From Candidatus Melainabacteria bacterium (lineage in GTDB: Bacteria; Cyanobacteriota; Vampirovibrionia; Obscuribacterales; Obscuribacteraceae): a stretch of DNA of 64,000 nucleotides. Below the pieces are notes generated by a model. The model saw nothing but the letters and a program-made list of their open reading frames with translations, did not search any database and was not told where the DNA came from. The position numbers and the translations under genes are program-made. Positions 1-8,963 of this stretch are shown here, one piece after another (positions within the stretch are counted from its first letter, which is position 1; the number at the start of each line of letters is the position of its first letter). The stretch is taken from contig JADJWK010000001.1 of the NCBI GenBank assembly GCA_016716405.1, positions 2,542,001 through 2,606,000 on the forward strand. Reading direction: 5' to 3'.

Positions 1-3000
1 TTGAGTATCGAGCCGTCGCTATTGCGAACCTGCAGGTCCCCGCCTTCCGGATGCCAGGCAAGACGGCCGTCATTGCTCACCGCCATGCTGCCACGCACAT
101 CGTAGCCGCCGTCTGGATGGGTGTTGTCGGTGACATGCCAGGTGACACCGTCTTCGGTGCGATACCTGACACCACCGGGATAGGTGACATCGTTGACGCC
201 GCCGATCTCGTCATAACCCAGCTCGACCCTGCCGCCGCGCTGGCTGTCGATGGCTCCGATTCTGCTGGTGCCCTGATCGACCTCGAGATAGGCGCCGCTT
301 CCGCTATCGTAGACGCGCCGTTTGAGAGTTCCGTTATCGCTTTCCCTGAGCATCTCCTCTAGTGACTTGACCGGGGCAGCCGGGATATCGGCGGCGCGAG
401 CCTCGGCGCTGAGGGCGATAGGCTCGGGCTCCCATGCTATCCGCCCGTCATCGCCCACGGACATGCGAGCCCTGATATCGTAGCCGCCATCAGGTGCGGT
501 GGCATCTTTCACCCGCCAGTTCGTGCCATCTGCCGAGGAATAGACGACGCCGTTCGGGTAAGTGACTTTGCGGATCTCGCCCGAGCCGTCGTATTCTATA
601 TGGGTCTTATTGCCATCGGCGTCCAGGAGCCGGGTCACCTGGCCGGAGTCTCGATCCTTGACGAAGCCGGAGCCATCCGGACGTCGCACCGTCGTGTCGC
701 CGCCCTCCGGATGCCAGGTGATGTCGCCTTTCTCGGAGAGCGTCATGCTCGCCCGGATGTCGTAGCCACCATCAGGGGCGGTTTGATCGGTTACGTGCCA
801 GTTGAGCCCGTCTTCGGTGCTGTATTTCAGTCCGTTGGGAAGGGTGACGTCCCTCAGCTCACCGGCGGTGTCGAAACGGAGATAGCTCATGCGTCCGTCC
901 GGAGCCATGATCCGCTCGATCTGTCCCTTCGAGTCGTGCATGATCATGGAGCCGTCAGGATGCCTGACGCTCAGGCTGCCGCCTTCAGGGTGCCAGGAAA
1001 TACTGCCGTCTTCGCCGGCGGACATCTTGCCACGGATCTCGTAACCGCCGCCGGGGGCATCCTTGTCTGTGACCTTCCAGTTGACGCCGTCTTCCGTGGC
1101 ATAGCGGACGCCGTTTGGGTGCACCACCTCGGTCAGATTGCCGGACTGATCGTAGCGCAGGTCAACATGGCCGCCGCGCTCGTTGTCGATTGAGCGCAAA
1201 CGGCCGCTGTCCATGTCTACTTTGAGGTTGGAGCCGTCGGCGGCGTCCATTGAGCGAAGACCATCAACGCTCTCCCGGGCGGCAAGTCCACTGTCCTCGG
1301 CTTCGATCCTGGCTGCCGCTCGCCAGAAATCGATATTGTCGGGATCGATCATCTTCGGGTCTATGTCCGGGAAGCGTCCGCTCTCGGCCATCTGGCGAGC
1401 GCGGCTGACAACGGCGCGCACCTGATCTTCGCTCAGGTTGAGCTTTCTGGCGAGCTCGGACTGGGAGCCGGCGTCCTCGAACTGCCGGGCGAAATTGCCG
1501 AGCTTCTGCCGGAGCGGATCAGAGATCTCCTGACCGGCAAATGTCTTGTGCAAGCCGACGTCAAGGAGGCTGTTCCGGAAAGTGGATAGCTCGGGGATCT
1601 CGTCGGTCGTGAAGGCTTCGCCGAGATCGAGGTTGCGAACTACTCCGTCTTCTGAAATCGCGATGTTGTGCAGGTTGATGTCGTGGTCTCCGTAGACCAG
1701 CCTCTGGACGATGGCTTCTTCGAGCTTGGACTTGAGCGCCGGATCCTCATTCAACAGGCGAGGCAGGTCCTCGTCGAAGCGATCTACCCGGCCGAACCGC
1801 TCCACTGTGCGAGTGCGCAAATGGTCCTGGAGCGCTTCCGAGCTTCCGACGGACTCCTGCACCCAGCCGTCCACAGTGCGACCGTTGACGGTGGCGCTTG
1901 ACTCCATCGCCGCAGGATATCTGCTGTCGAAGCCGATGATGTCGCTCAGCTTGTGTCCCGCCATCTCGTTTTGCAGGCGCGCTGCCTGATGCTCGGGCGT
2001 ACGCTCGGGGGCGTGGAAGACCACGTCTATGTGCCTGCCGTCGGCGGTCTCCATCTGACCGGGATAGACTTCTGTGCGCCGGCTCTCGGGGTGGACGTCG
2101 CCGTCCAGCCTCAAGTGACCCTTGCTCAGGTCCTCTTCGGCGGAGCTGGCGAAAGTCCTGGCGGCTACCGGAGCGTCCGGCGCCAGGCTCTCGATGGATG
2201 CCGTTGAGGGGGCAAGCTGGTATTCGTGGCGGGGCAGGAGCATGCCACCCTCGCCGGTGTCGAGATAGCTGTATACGGTGCCGTCCTCGGCTGCCAGGTA
2301 GCTCTTTCCGTGAATCTCTACCGGCTGGTATTTGCCGAGATCGTCATCAACCTGGATCGCCTTTGCTGCCCAGCCTTCCCGCTCCGGATAGCGGACGATG
2401 GCGCGCCCGCTCGAGTCGTCCACTCCGGCGAGCACGGCCTTCTGCCCGTTCACCTGCACCAGATCGCCTACGTCGTGCAGGCTCTGGTCGGGCAGCACTA
2501 CCCGGGTGGCGGGCACATCGGCGAGGTTGGCGATCTCGGCTTGCGCTGCAGGTCCCGGGAGGAGATCGTCGACGATGCCCGCGGGCGGATCGGCTTCGCG
2601 GCCCAGCGCTCCCAGACCTCGCATCAGCCCTTTCAGACCTATGGTCATGCCACCCGCCATGAGGGTGCCCGTGGTGGCGCCCATGAGGGTAGAGTTGCCC
2701 ACCACGGCGATGTTCTCTTCGAAGCTGCGGGAGCTGTCCCACTCGGCTGCGCCGTAGACGCCGCTCGACAGACCGCCTCCCACGTTGCCGGAGGCGCTGT
2801 TCAGGGCTACCTCTCTGAGCATCGCCTTGGTGCCGTTGGCTGCTTCGGTCCGGACAGCCTCGTTGAGACTGCTGGTGATTATCCGCTGCACGTCGGCGAC
2901 GTCGTCCGCGCTGTTGGCCACGCTGCGGGCTATTGTCTTGATAGCGCTCTCGCTCACCTCGTCCGCGCCGTTGGATATGGCGAAAGCGACTTGCTCGAAA

Positions 3001-6000
3001 GTCTTCCGCTCGAGGATCTCTTCGGCTCCTTCCTTGAAGATCTGTCTGCCGCTCGCCAGCATTATATCGTCGGCTTCAGCCATGATGGTCCTGGTGGCGG
3101 TGGAGGCCGTACGCCCTCCGATCTTGAGCATCTGCGCCGCTTGCGCCGGTCCCAGGAAAATGGTGGCGGCCTCTACCGCACCACTGGCGCCATCGGTGAG
3201 AACCTGCTTGCCGGAGAAGTCGTAGTCATTGCCCATGATCGCGGACTTCGCACCGACTTTGAAAAGCGCTCCTCCGACGCTGGTATAAGCCAGGAGCGAG
3301 AGGCTGACGCCACCGGTAAAGCTGGCGCCGGCGACACCGGCGGCGATGATAGTGCCGTCCACGAGCATGTCGGCGGCGGCGCTCTCTGATTCTTGATAGA
3401 GCCTGAGAGCCTCACCGAGCTGTTCTTGATACTGCTGGCGCTGCTCGGCAGGCATCTCCTCGTAGGCAGCGGAGTATTTCGCCATGCCGGCGGCATATTG
3501 ATTGAGATCGTCCATTGTCATGTCGCCGGTGCCGTCCATGGCATCCACGACCGAGCGCCCGATGCCATCCACGCTCTCATAGACCCGGTCCCTGGCCTCG
3601 TTGAAGGCTTCGCGATCGGAGAGCGGCTCTGCCCGCATCTCGCTTTCGACCACCATCCGGTCGTCGCCGCCGGTCTCATCGATCAGATCGCCGCGCAGAT
3701 CCGACCCGTATTTGATCCGATAGGCTTCCGCCACTTGCTCTGTCTGCTCCGGGGAGAGCTCCGAGAGGACTTTCTTGATCTCGGCGGAGTCGGCACCGAC
3801 TCCCAGGATGGAAGCTCGCAACTTGTCTTCCGGTCGCATCTCGCCGTTCTGCTCGACGATATTGAGAGCCACTTTGCGCTCCTCTTCACTGAGGAAGGGA
3901 AGGACCCCGTCGGGATCAGCCTTGATCTCGGCGCGATCCTCGGGGCTCGCGTTTTGAAGAGCCTCGTACAGTCCTTTCTCGTTGTCGTCGAAGACGCCCT
4001 GATAGAGCTCGGCTTTCACCTTGAACGGCAGCCTGCCGCCTTCCATCAGGGGTCTGGCGTAGCGATCATACTCGTCGGGATCGAGCGCCGCATGCAGCGC
4101 TTCGTCGAGCTCGGCCCGGAAAGCCGGATCGTTCGCCAGTCTCTCTTTGACCTCGGGCTTCCTGAGGGCTTTCTCGAGATCGGCGATAACAACGGCCTCG
4201 TCCGTGTTCATGTGGGTCGCCTGCTCGTGAATCCGGGCAATCACGCTGTCCTCGGGATTCTCGTTTCTCTTTATGGAGTCGAGCAGAGCGAAAGCCGCTT
4301 TCTGCTCGCTTCCTTCGTCCATGGCGCTTCGCACACCCTCGTCGACTTTCTTCCGGAAATCCTCGTCCTGCCGGTAGCGATCCCTTTCCTCCGGCGTCAT
4401 TCTCTTGATCGCTTCGAGGACTCCTTCCTCGTCGTCGTTGAATATGCCTGTCTGATCGTCTATGGCGTCGGTGACCGAGCGCTGCACCGTCCTGGACGCT
4501 TCGAAGGTCTCTGCCCCGGCTTTGCGATCCAGCAGCTCCCGGGCGCGGGCCATCTCGCTGTCGCTCAGATCGGCGGCGAGCACGCGCTCGATCTCTCGCC
4601 TGTGTTCGGGGCTCTGCTTGAGCTTTTTCCAGTCCTCTTCCGACATGTCCTCGATGGTCTCGAGGACATCTCCCACGGAATCATCGATGATACCACCGTG
4701 CTCGGCCAGCTTGCCGACCAGTGATCCGTCGGGATTGGCGATCATGTCTTCCCATTTGGCCATCTCGCGATCGTTTCCGGCACCTTTCATAGCCGAGTGG
4801 AGCCGGTTGTAGTAATCCAGATCGTCTTTCTGCCCCTGGCTCAGATCGGTCGACCCGGATTCCGCCAGCCTCTTGCCCTCGAGATAAGAGCGTCTCTCCT
4901 CCGGTCGGAGGCTCTTGAGAGTGAGCTCGATCGCTTCTTCGTTGTCGTTGAAGATACCGGTGTTGTCACCGATTCTGGTGGCGGCACTGAGCTTGCCTAT
5001 GCGCGCGTACTCGAGCGCGTGACGGGTATCTTCGTTGGCCAGGTAGGTGGTTCCCATACCGGTACCGTCGTCAACCACTGTTCCGAAGGCGGACATGATT
5101 TTCGCTTCGCCGTTGTTCTCGAGAAATTTCGTCCTCGCCTCCGGCGACGCGTCCCGGAAGGTCTCCTCGAACATATCGAGATTGCCGGCGGACAGCGATA
5201 TCTCGGCAAGCTTCGCCGTGTCCTCGGGGGTGCGCTTGTCCGTGCCTTTCAAATAAATCTCGAGCGCCTGCCTGGTGCTCTCCGGGAGATTCTCATCCTG
5301 GAGAAGAGCGTCGCTTATGCCTACTCCATGCGCTTGCCGGTAGTCCCTGTCGAGCTCTTCTATCTGGGTGGAGTTGAGGGTGGAGATGGTATCACGCAGG
5401 TCTTTCTCGATAATCTCGTTGCTGCGGGCTCCGATCCCCCATTCTTTGTGCTCGATGAGACCGACATAGACGCGGGAGACATCGGTGCCGCTTCCCTTCC
5501 AGAGCTCCATGGAGCGCGCCAGATCCGAGCCCGATAGCTCGTCTTCGAGCTCGTCCTCGATGCCGTGACCGGTCCTCTGCCGGTAGAGCTCATCGAGCCT
5601 GGTCCGCTCCTCGGGCGTCTTGAGGAGCTTGAGCTGCTCATTGATTGCTTCCTTGTCCGTACCCAGTCCCAGCAAGCCACCGTTGGCGGCATTGTCGATG
5701 GCCTCGGCCATGGCCTGGAGCTGTTCGCTGTTCAGCGGCTTGTGCTGCTCGCCTCCGTTCGGCGCCACCGACTCGGCAGGTCCGATGTCATGCTGGCTGG
5801 CGGCTGCCGCCTCGGCGGGAACAGCGGCGGACCGCGCCAGAGTCGCCTCCTGCGTCGTGGCCGCAGCCGGCGCTACAGTCTGATCAGCGCTCTTCTCTCC
5901 GGCGGCGTTCCAGATCCTGAGGGCCTTGCTCAGATCCGTGCCCGACATCTCGTCGCGCAGCTCAGCCTCGATTCCGAAGTCCTCATCCCCATACTTCTGC

Positions 6001-6350
6001 CTGTAGATCTCGTCCAGTAGGTCACGATCTTCTTTTGTTCGCAGCTTTTCGAGCTGGCGGTTGATCTCGGGCACATCGGTGCCGATTCCCAGAACGCCGC
6101 CGTTTGCCGCCTTGTCTATAGCCGCCGCGATCTTCTCTACCTGCTCCCTGGAAAGAGGCTGAGCAGGGGAATCGGTGAGCTTGACCTCGGTCAGAGGCGT
6201 CGTGGCGGCGGCATTGTCTGTTTTGCGGATAATCGAGAGAGCGTCTTTATCGCCGAGGGCCTGCTGGCTTACATGCTCTCCGGTCTGCCCGCCGGAGGAG
6301 CCGGCCGGCGCGTCGGTGGGAATATGGGCGCTATCGTGCTCGTTGCCCAT
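1..6350 (-). CDS. Giant multi-domain protein with annexin-like repeats, kinase-like module and Trp-rich repeats (partial)
   Basis: One uninterrupted minus-strand frame runs from an ATG at 6350 off the left edge, giving at least 2116 residues. The first ~900 residues carry several annexin-like units. The clearest have GIGTD near residue 87, GLGTD near 226 and GVGAD near 849, followed by helices ending in patterns such as YRIKYGSDLRGDL; degenerate GIFNDNEE units lie between. Gly/Ala-rich hydrophobic stretches follow (~990-1240). Residues ~1413-1617 look like a PI3/4-kinase or HipA-like fold, with GDHDINLHN near 1553 and NLDLGEAF near 1570 in the places of the catalytic and metal-binding loops. 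The C-terminal part has four repeats of the form VTYPNG-x-Y-x-(8)-W-x-V-x-D. No signal peptide is seen. Annexin folds bind calcium and acidic lipids; the overall function is unknown. The kinase label is inferred from motifs only. Confidence 0.85.
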   Translation of the reverse strand, partial: MGNEHDSAHIPTDAPAGSSGGQTGEHVSQQALGDKDALSIIRKTDNAAATTPLTEVKLTDSPAQPLSREQVEKIAAAIDKAANGGVLGIGTDVPEINRQLEKLRTKEDRDLLDEIYRQKYGDEDFGIEAELRDEMSGTDLSKALRIWNAAGEKSADQTVAPAAATTQEATLARSAAVPAEAAAASQHDIGPAESVAPNGGEQHKPLNSEQLQAMAEAIDNAANGGLLGLGTDKEAINEQLKLLKTPEERTRLDELYRQRTGHGIEDELEDELSGSDLARSMELWKGSGTDVSRVYVGLIEHKEWGIGARSNEIIEKDLRDTISTLNSTQIEELDRDYRQAHGVGISDALLQDENLPESTRQALEIYLKGTDKRTPEDTAKLAEISLSAGNLDMFEETFRDASPEARTKFLENNGEAKIMSAFGTVVDDGTGMGTTYLANEDTRHALEYARIGKLSAATRIGDNTGIFNDNEEAIELTLKSLRPEERRSYLEGKRLAESGSTDLSQGQKDDLDYYNRLHSAMKGAGNDREMAKWEDMIANPDGSLVGKLAEHGGIIDDSVGDVLETIEDMSEEDWKKLKQSPEHRREIERVLAADLSDSEMARARELLDRKAGAETFEASRTVQRSVTDAIDDQTGIFNDDEEGVLEAIKRMTPEERDRYRQDEDFRKKVDEGVRSAMDEGSEQKAAFALLDSIKRNENPEDSVIARIHEQATHMNTDEAVVIADLEKALRKPEVKERLANDPAFRAELDEALHAALDPDEYDRYARPLMEGGRLPFKVKAELYQGVFDDNEKGLYEALQNASPEDRAEIKADPDGVLPFLSEEERKVALNIVEQNGEMRPEDKLRASILGVGADSAEIKKVLSELSPEQTEQVAEAYRIKYGSDLRGDLIDETGGDDRMVVESEMRAEPLSDREAFNEARDRVYESVDGIGRSVVDAMDGTGDMTMDDLNQYAAGMAKYSAAYEEMPAEQRQQYQEQLGEALRLYQESESAAADMLVDGTIIAAGVAGASFTGGVSLSLLAYTSVGGALFKVGAKSAIMGNDYDFSGKQVLTDGASGAVEAATIFLGPAQAAQMLKIGGRTASTATRTIMAEADDIMLASGRQIFKEGAEEILERKTFEQVAFAISNGADEVSESAIKTIARSVANSADDVADVQRIITSSLNEAVRTEAANGTKAMLREVALNSASGNVGGGLSSGVYGAAEWDSSRSFEENIAVVGNSTLMGATTGTLMAGGMTIGLKGLMRGLGALGREADPPAGIVDDLLPGPAAQAEIANLADVPATRVVLPDQSLHDVGDLVQVNGQKAVLAGVDDSSGRAIVRYPEREGWAAKAIQVDDDLGKYQPVEIHGKSYLAAEDGTVYSYLDTGEGGMLLPRHEYQLAPSTASIESLAPDAPVAARTFASSAEEDLSKGHLRLDGDVHPESRRTEVYPGQMETADGRHIDVVFHAPERTPEHQAARLQNEMAGHKLSDIIGFDSRYPAAMESSATVNGRTVDGWVQESVGSSEALQDHLRTRTVERFGRVDRFDEDLPRLLNEDPALKSKLEEAIVQRLVYGDHDINLHNIAISEDGVVRNLDLGEAFTTDEIPELSTFRNSLLDVGLHKTFAGQEISDPLRQKLGNFARQFEDAGSQSELARKLNLSEDQVRAVVSRARQMAESGRFPDIDPKMIDPDNIDFWRAAARIEAEDSGLAARESVDGLRSMDAADGSNLKVDMDSGRLRSIDNERGGHVDLRYDQSGNLTEVVHPNGVRYATEDGVNWKVTDKDAPGGGYEIRGKMSAGEDGSISWHPEGGSLSVRHPDGSMIMHDSKGQIERIMAPDGRMSYLRFDTAGELRDVTLPNGLKYSTEDGLNWHVTDQTAPDGGYDIRASMTLSEKGDITWHPEGGDTTVRRPDGSGFVKDRDSGQVTRLLDADGNKTHIEYDGSGEIRKVTYPNGVVYSSADGTNWRVKDATAPDGGYDIRARMSVGDDGRIAWEPEPIALSAEARAADIPAAPVKSLEEMLRESDNGTLKRRVYDSGSGAYLEVDQGTSRIGAIDSQRGGRVELGYDEIGGVNDVTYPGGVRYRTEDGVTWHVTDNTHPDGGYDVRGSMAVSNDGRLAWHPEGGDLQVRNSDGSIL

Positions 6351-6494
6351 GTGCTGAACAACCCTGAAAGGACGTATAAATTAGAAAAGAGCCTGATGCT
6401 TAGCTTATACCCGGCTATTTCTTATATGAAACAACGGAGTACCAGGCCTATGTAGGGTAAGAGATACCGAAGGGAGCGAGTGGATCAGAGTCAT

Positions 6495-6526
6495 ATCTTA
6501 AGAGGCAATTGTGACACAGGTGTGAA
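6495..6526 (-). promoter_or_regulatory. Candidate two-unit PHO-box-like operator and -10 element
   Basis: On the minus strand TTCAC (6526-6522) and GTCAC (6515-6511) are spaced 11 bp apart, and a TAAGAT -10-like hexamer (6500-6495) follows after exactly 10 bp. The same geometry occurs at two stronger arrays in this window. It would drive the giant gene starting at 6350 with a leader of about 140 nt. The rest of the 6351-6615 gap shows no gene. With only two units and a 4/6 hexamer this is tentative. Confidence 0.3.
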
Positions 6527-6615
6527 AGCTGGCATTTCATCAGTGTCGCTCGCCGGCCTCCCTGATCGAGCGCCAGCACGAGATGGCTGAGACGAGCGCC
6601 GCCCGAGCCGGCAGT

Positions 6616-7083
6616 TTAGCTATCCTGCTTGGCGACGTCACCGTGATTGTGCGAGTCTCTCAGCCGCTTGACGCGGCACAGTAGAGAGTATGCTTCGCTG
6701 CTTCGACCCAGGGACAGGGCGTGGATCCGGAGCGGGGGCTCAGCCCCGTCACTGCCCTCACGATACGGGTGCGCTTTTTGTCGCGCCAGGCAGCGCTCGA
6801 TAAGCCAGTTCGGCTCGAATCCTGCCCACTCTCCCCCCGGCGATTGATAAAGATTGGGTCCGCATACAGGCTCGACTTCGAAGAGCAGAATGTGTGCCAA
6901 TTCAGCAATGGAGAATGGCGACTCGGCAATGAGCTCTGCGAGCCATTGCTGCTCTGCATCATCGCGATAGCTGTCCAGGAACATTTCGGAAAATGCATCC
7001 CATACCTGCACTCGGGCAAGGTCGGCGCCATGCTTCTTCGCTTCCTCTTTCCACAGTATTCGCTGTCTCTTGATTGCAGTCAC
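6616..7083 (-). CDS. DUF7079-like hypothetical protein
   Basis: This 155-residue soluble protein fits the DUF7079 pattern from memory. It has an N-terminal WDAFSEMFLD helix, then SPFSIAELAHILLFEV, then a GEWAGFEPNWLIER segment near the middle. The function of the family is unknown. It starts 33 bp after the calpain-like gene on the same strand, so it is probably co-transcribed with it. The C-terminal ~45 residues, after the EGSDGAEPP stretch, do not match the remembered family pattern and may be lineage-specific. Confidence 0.8.
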   Translation of the reverse strand: MTAIKRQRILWKEEAKKHGADLARVQVWDAFSEMFLDSYRDDAEQQWLAELIAESPFSIAELAHILLFEVEPVCGPNLYQSPGGEWAGFEPNWLIERCLARQKAHPYREGSDGAEPPLRIHALSLGRSSEAYSLLCRVKRLRDSHNHGDVAKQDS

Positions 7084-7116
7084 CTCTGGGGATTCGGCCA
7101 GTTGTATGAAGGAGAA

Positions 7117-8565
7117 TTACCACACAGATTCCGGTTTTACATAGGCGACTACATGAAATCGTTTTTTGAATTGCGCGAACGATATCGTCTCTTTATGCCC
7201 CCAGGGATTGTATAGGGTTACGCTTCCTCCGTCTTTGCCGTTTTTATCGAATTCGAGGACCGAATAGACGTGGTTGGTGACGTCTGAGACGCTGGTGGAG
7301 ACTCCCGGCTTCTGCCAGGCTACCACCGGGGTCTTGTCCTTCCGATCGGTGCCGACTGTTGCATCGAGCTTGGCCTTCGTCATTGTCGCGCTCACCGGAT
7401 GCGGTGGTATCCGCTGAAGGAAGGGGATGGGAACGGCGAGCCAGTCCTGATCGGTGCCCTTGCCTGTGAGGATGTGCAGTAGATGGCCGAGATTCACGCC
7501 ACCGCCGTCGGCGCCTTCGGATGGGAGGTTTCCTCCGCTCATATTCAAAACGGTACGGCGGTAGAAGTGCTTCTGACAGAAGGTCCCGTAGGCTTTTTCG
7601 ATAATCGGCGCCCATTTGCCATGGTCGGCGGCTCCGGCGAATAAGCCGCGCTCAGATTCGGTGGGCGGATCGATGGTGATGGGCTCGTCTTTTTTTCCGG
7701 GGAACGTGACTGTAAAGGTTCCGTCAGGGTTCTCCCGGATCATGTTCTTAATTGTCTCCGGGTAGTTATGCGCCACCGCCGCCAGTGAGGCCATGAAATA
7801 GCAATCACCCAGGACACCCTGAGAGACTCCGTAGATATCCGGATTCTTATCGGCAAAGAGGTCGTCCGTGCCTCGGGTTTGCATCTGATGGGTGCGAGCC
7901 AGGATCATGTCCATGCGATTGAGGAATTTGTCCGCCCGATCACCCATGTCGTTTTTCGTGAAATAGGTCAGCATGTCGGTCGTAGATACGAGATCGCGGT
8001 TGTCGTCGTTCTTGATATAGAAATCAATCAGCTCTCTTTCCTCCTTCGGCAGGCTCTTATCCCGCGAGGCGATCTCCAGCTCGTTCCGGCAGATGTAGCC
8101 GTCATGATCGCGATCGAGAGCTTTTACTCCTTCGAGGCTGTAAGGATTGTTTTTCTGTGCGGCTTTCCATTCGATGACCTTGCCGGCGACTTCGAGGTCG
8201 CCTTTCGAGATCCCGAACTCCTTCTTGAACAATCCTGCGTCGCGGTTCATGTCTTGCAGGGTCTTTCGCGTTCCGTAGAGTGCCGCCAGAACCTGGGCTG
8301 TTTCCGCTTTGTTGTCTCTGTTCTCGATCTGGCTCACCAGCTCATCGTAGGTGAGCACTCCGTTCTTGTTCTTGTCCCAGGCATCGAACATCTTCCGGGC
8401 GTTCTCAATGACCTCCGATTTGCCGAGCAGGGCCGGCTTATCTTTCCCGTCCTGGCAAGTGTCTCTTGCCGCCGCTCCTGCCTGGTATTCAAAAGCATCG
8501 AGATGCGAGACTGTGTGCCCACTGCCTGAATCTGTCGATTCGAAAGCTCCCCCGAACATCGCCAT
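7117..8565 (-). CDS. Calpain-family cysteine protease with EF-hands
   Basis: This 482-residue protein has two canonical EF-hand loops (residues 64-75, DKNKNGVLTYDE; 151-162, DRDHDGYICRNE) and a degenerate third near 187. A calpain-type catalytic core follows, with Cys255 in GVLGDCYFMAS, His432 in TNHVYSVLEFD and Asn453 in LYNPWG, all in canonical order. No signal peptide is seen. Calpains are calcium-regulated intracellular proteases. Here the calcium sensor is N-terminal, unlike animal calpains where penta-EF-hand domains are C-terminal. It lies between a small membrane protein gene and a DUF7079 gene on the same strand, and is about 770 bp from the annexin-repeat giant gene. Protease activity is inferred from the intact triad; the substrate is unknown. 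Confidence 0.93.
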   Translation of the reverse strand: MAMFGGAFESTDSGSGHTVSHLDAFEYQAGAAARDTCQDGKDKPALLGKSEVIENARKMFDAWDKNKNGVLTYDELVSQIENRDNKAETAQVLAALYGTRKTLQDMNRDAGLFKKEFGISKGDLEVAGKVIEWKAAQKNNPYSLEGVKALDRDHDGYICRNELEIASRDKSLPKEERELIDFYIKNDDNRDLVSTTDMLTYFTKNDMGDRADKFLNRMDMILARTHQMQTRGTDDLFADKNPDIYGVSQGVLGDCYFMASLAAVAHNYPETIKNMIRENPDGTFTVTFPGKKDEPITIDPPTESERGLFAGAADHGKWAPIIEKAYGTFCQKHFYRRTVLNMSGGNLPSEGADGGGVNLGHLLHILTGKGTDQDWLAVPIPFLQRIPPHPVSATMTKAKLDATVGTDRKDKTPVVAWQKPGVSTSVSDVTNHVYSVLEFDKNGKDGGSVTLYNPWGHKETISFAQFKKRFHVVAYVKPESVW

Positions 8566-8625
8566 CTCTCTTCAAGGTGATCTTCACGATATTGCGTTTC
8601 GAAAACAACACAGAAATGACAGCGC

Positions 8626-8793
8626 TTACTTCGCCTGGCTCTGGGACTGAGGATCGCTGGGCAGGGCGTCGCTTATCACCTTGTTGATATAGCTGATTGC
8701 GATGCAAAGGACGACCGAGCCGAGGATGGCGAAAAGGATAGCCATGCCGGCCATACGCTGCAGGTAGGATTGCTTTCTGTCTTCTAGGCTCAT
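8626..8793 (-). CDS. Small single-pass membrane protein
   Basis: The gene encodes about 55 residues. The frame is open to an earlier ATG at 8829, but the ATG at 8793 follows AGGAAAG closely and begins a compact protein with one hydrophobic helix (about residues 17-37). A polar tail rich in Gln and Ser follows. It lies 60 bp upstream of the calpain-like gene on the same strand, so the two may form an operon. No family recognised. Confidence 0.6.
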   Translation of the reverse strand: MSLEDRKQSYLQRMAGMAILFAILGSVVLCIAISYINKVISDALPSDPQSQSQAK

Positions 8794-8963
8794 TGTCTTT
8801 CCTGATTTGCAAGAGGGCTCTGCTTCCATTTAACACTACGGCGAGGACGACTGTTCTCTCGAGTTCATTGCTCTATTCTATCGGTGTTTCTCTTATCAGA
8901 AGCGGAGGCATACTAGCTATTAGAGGTCTCACCTGTCCACATCATTTCCGGAAGGGCGTTTTT

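Noticed and set aside
2226..4724. Long plus-strand open frames of 387 and 443 codons
   Set aside because: They lie antisense to the giant minus-strand gene, whose frame continues without a break and carries recognisable motifs. They lack domains and have skewed composition.
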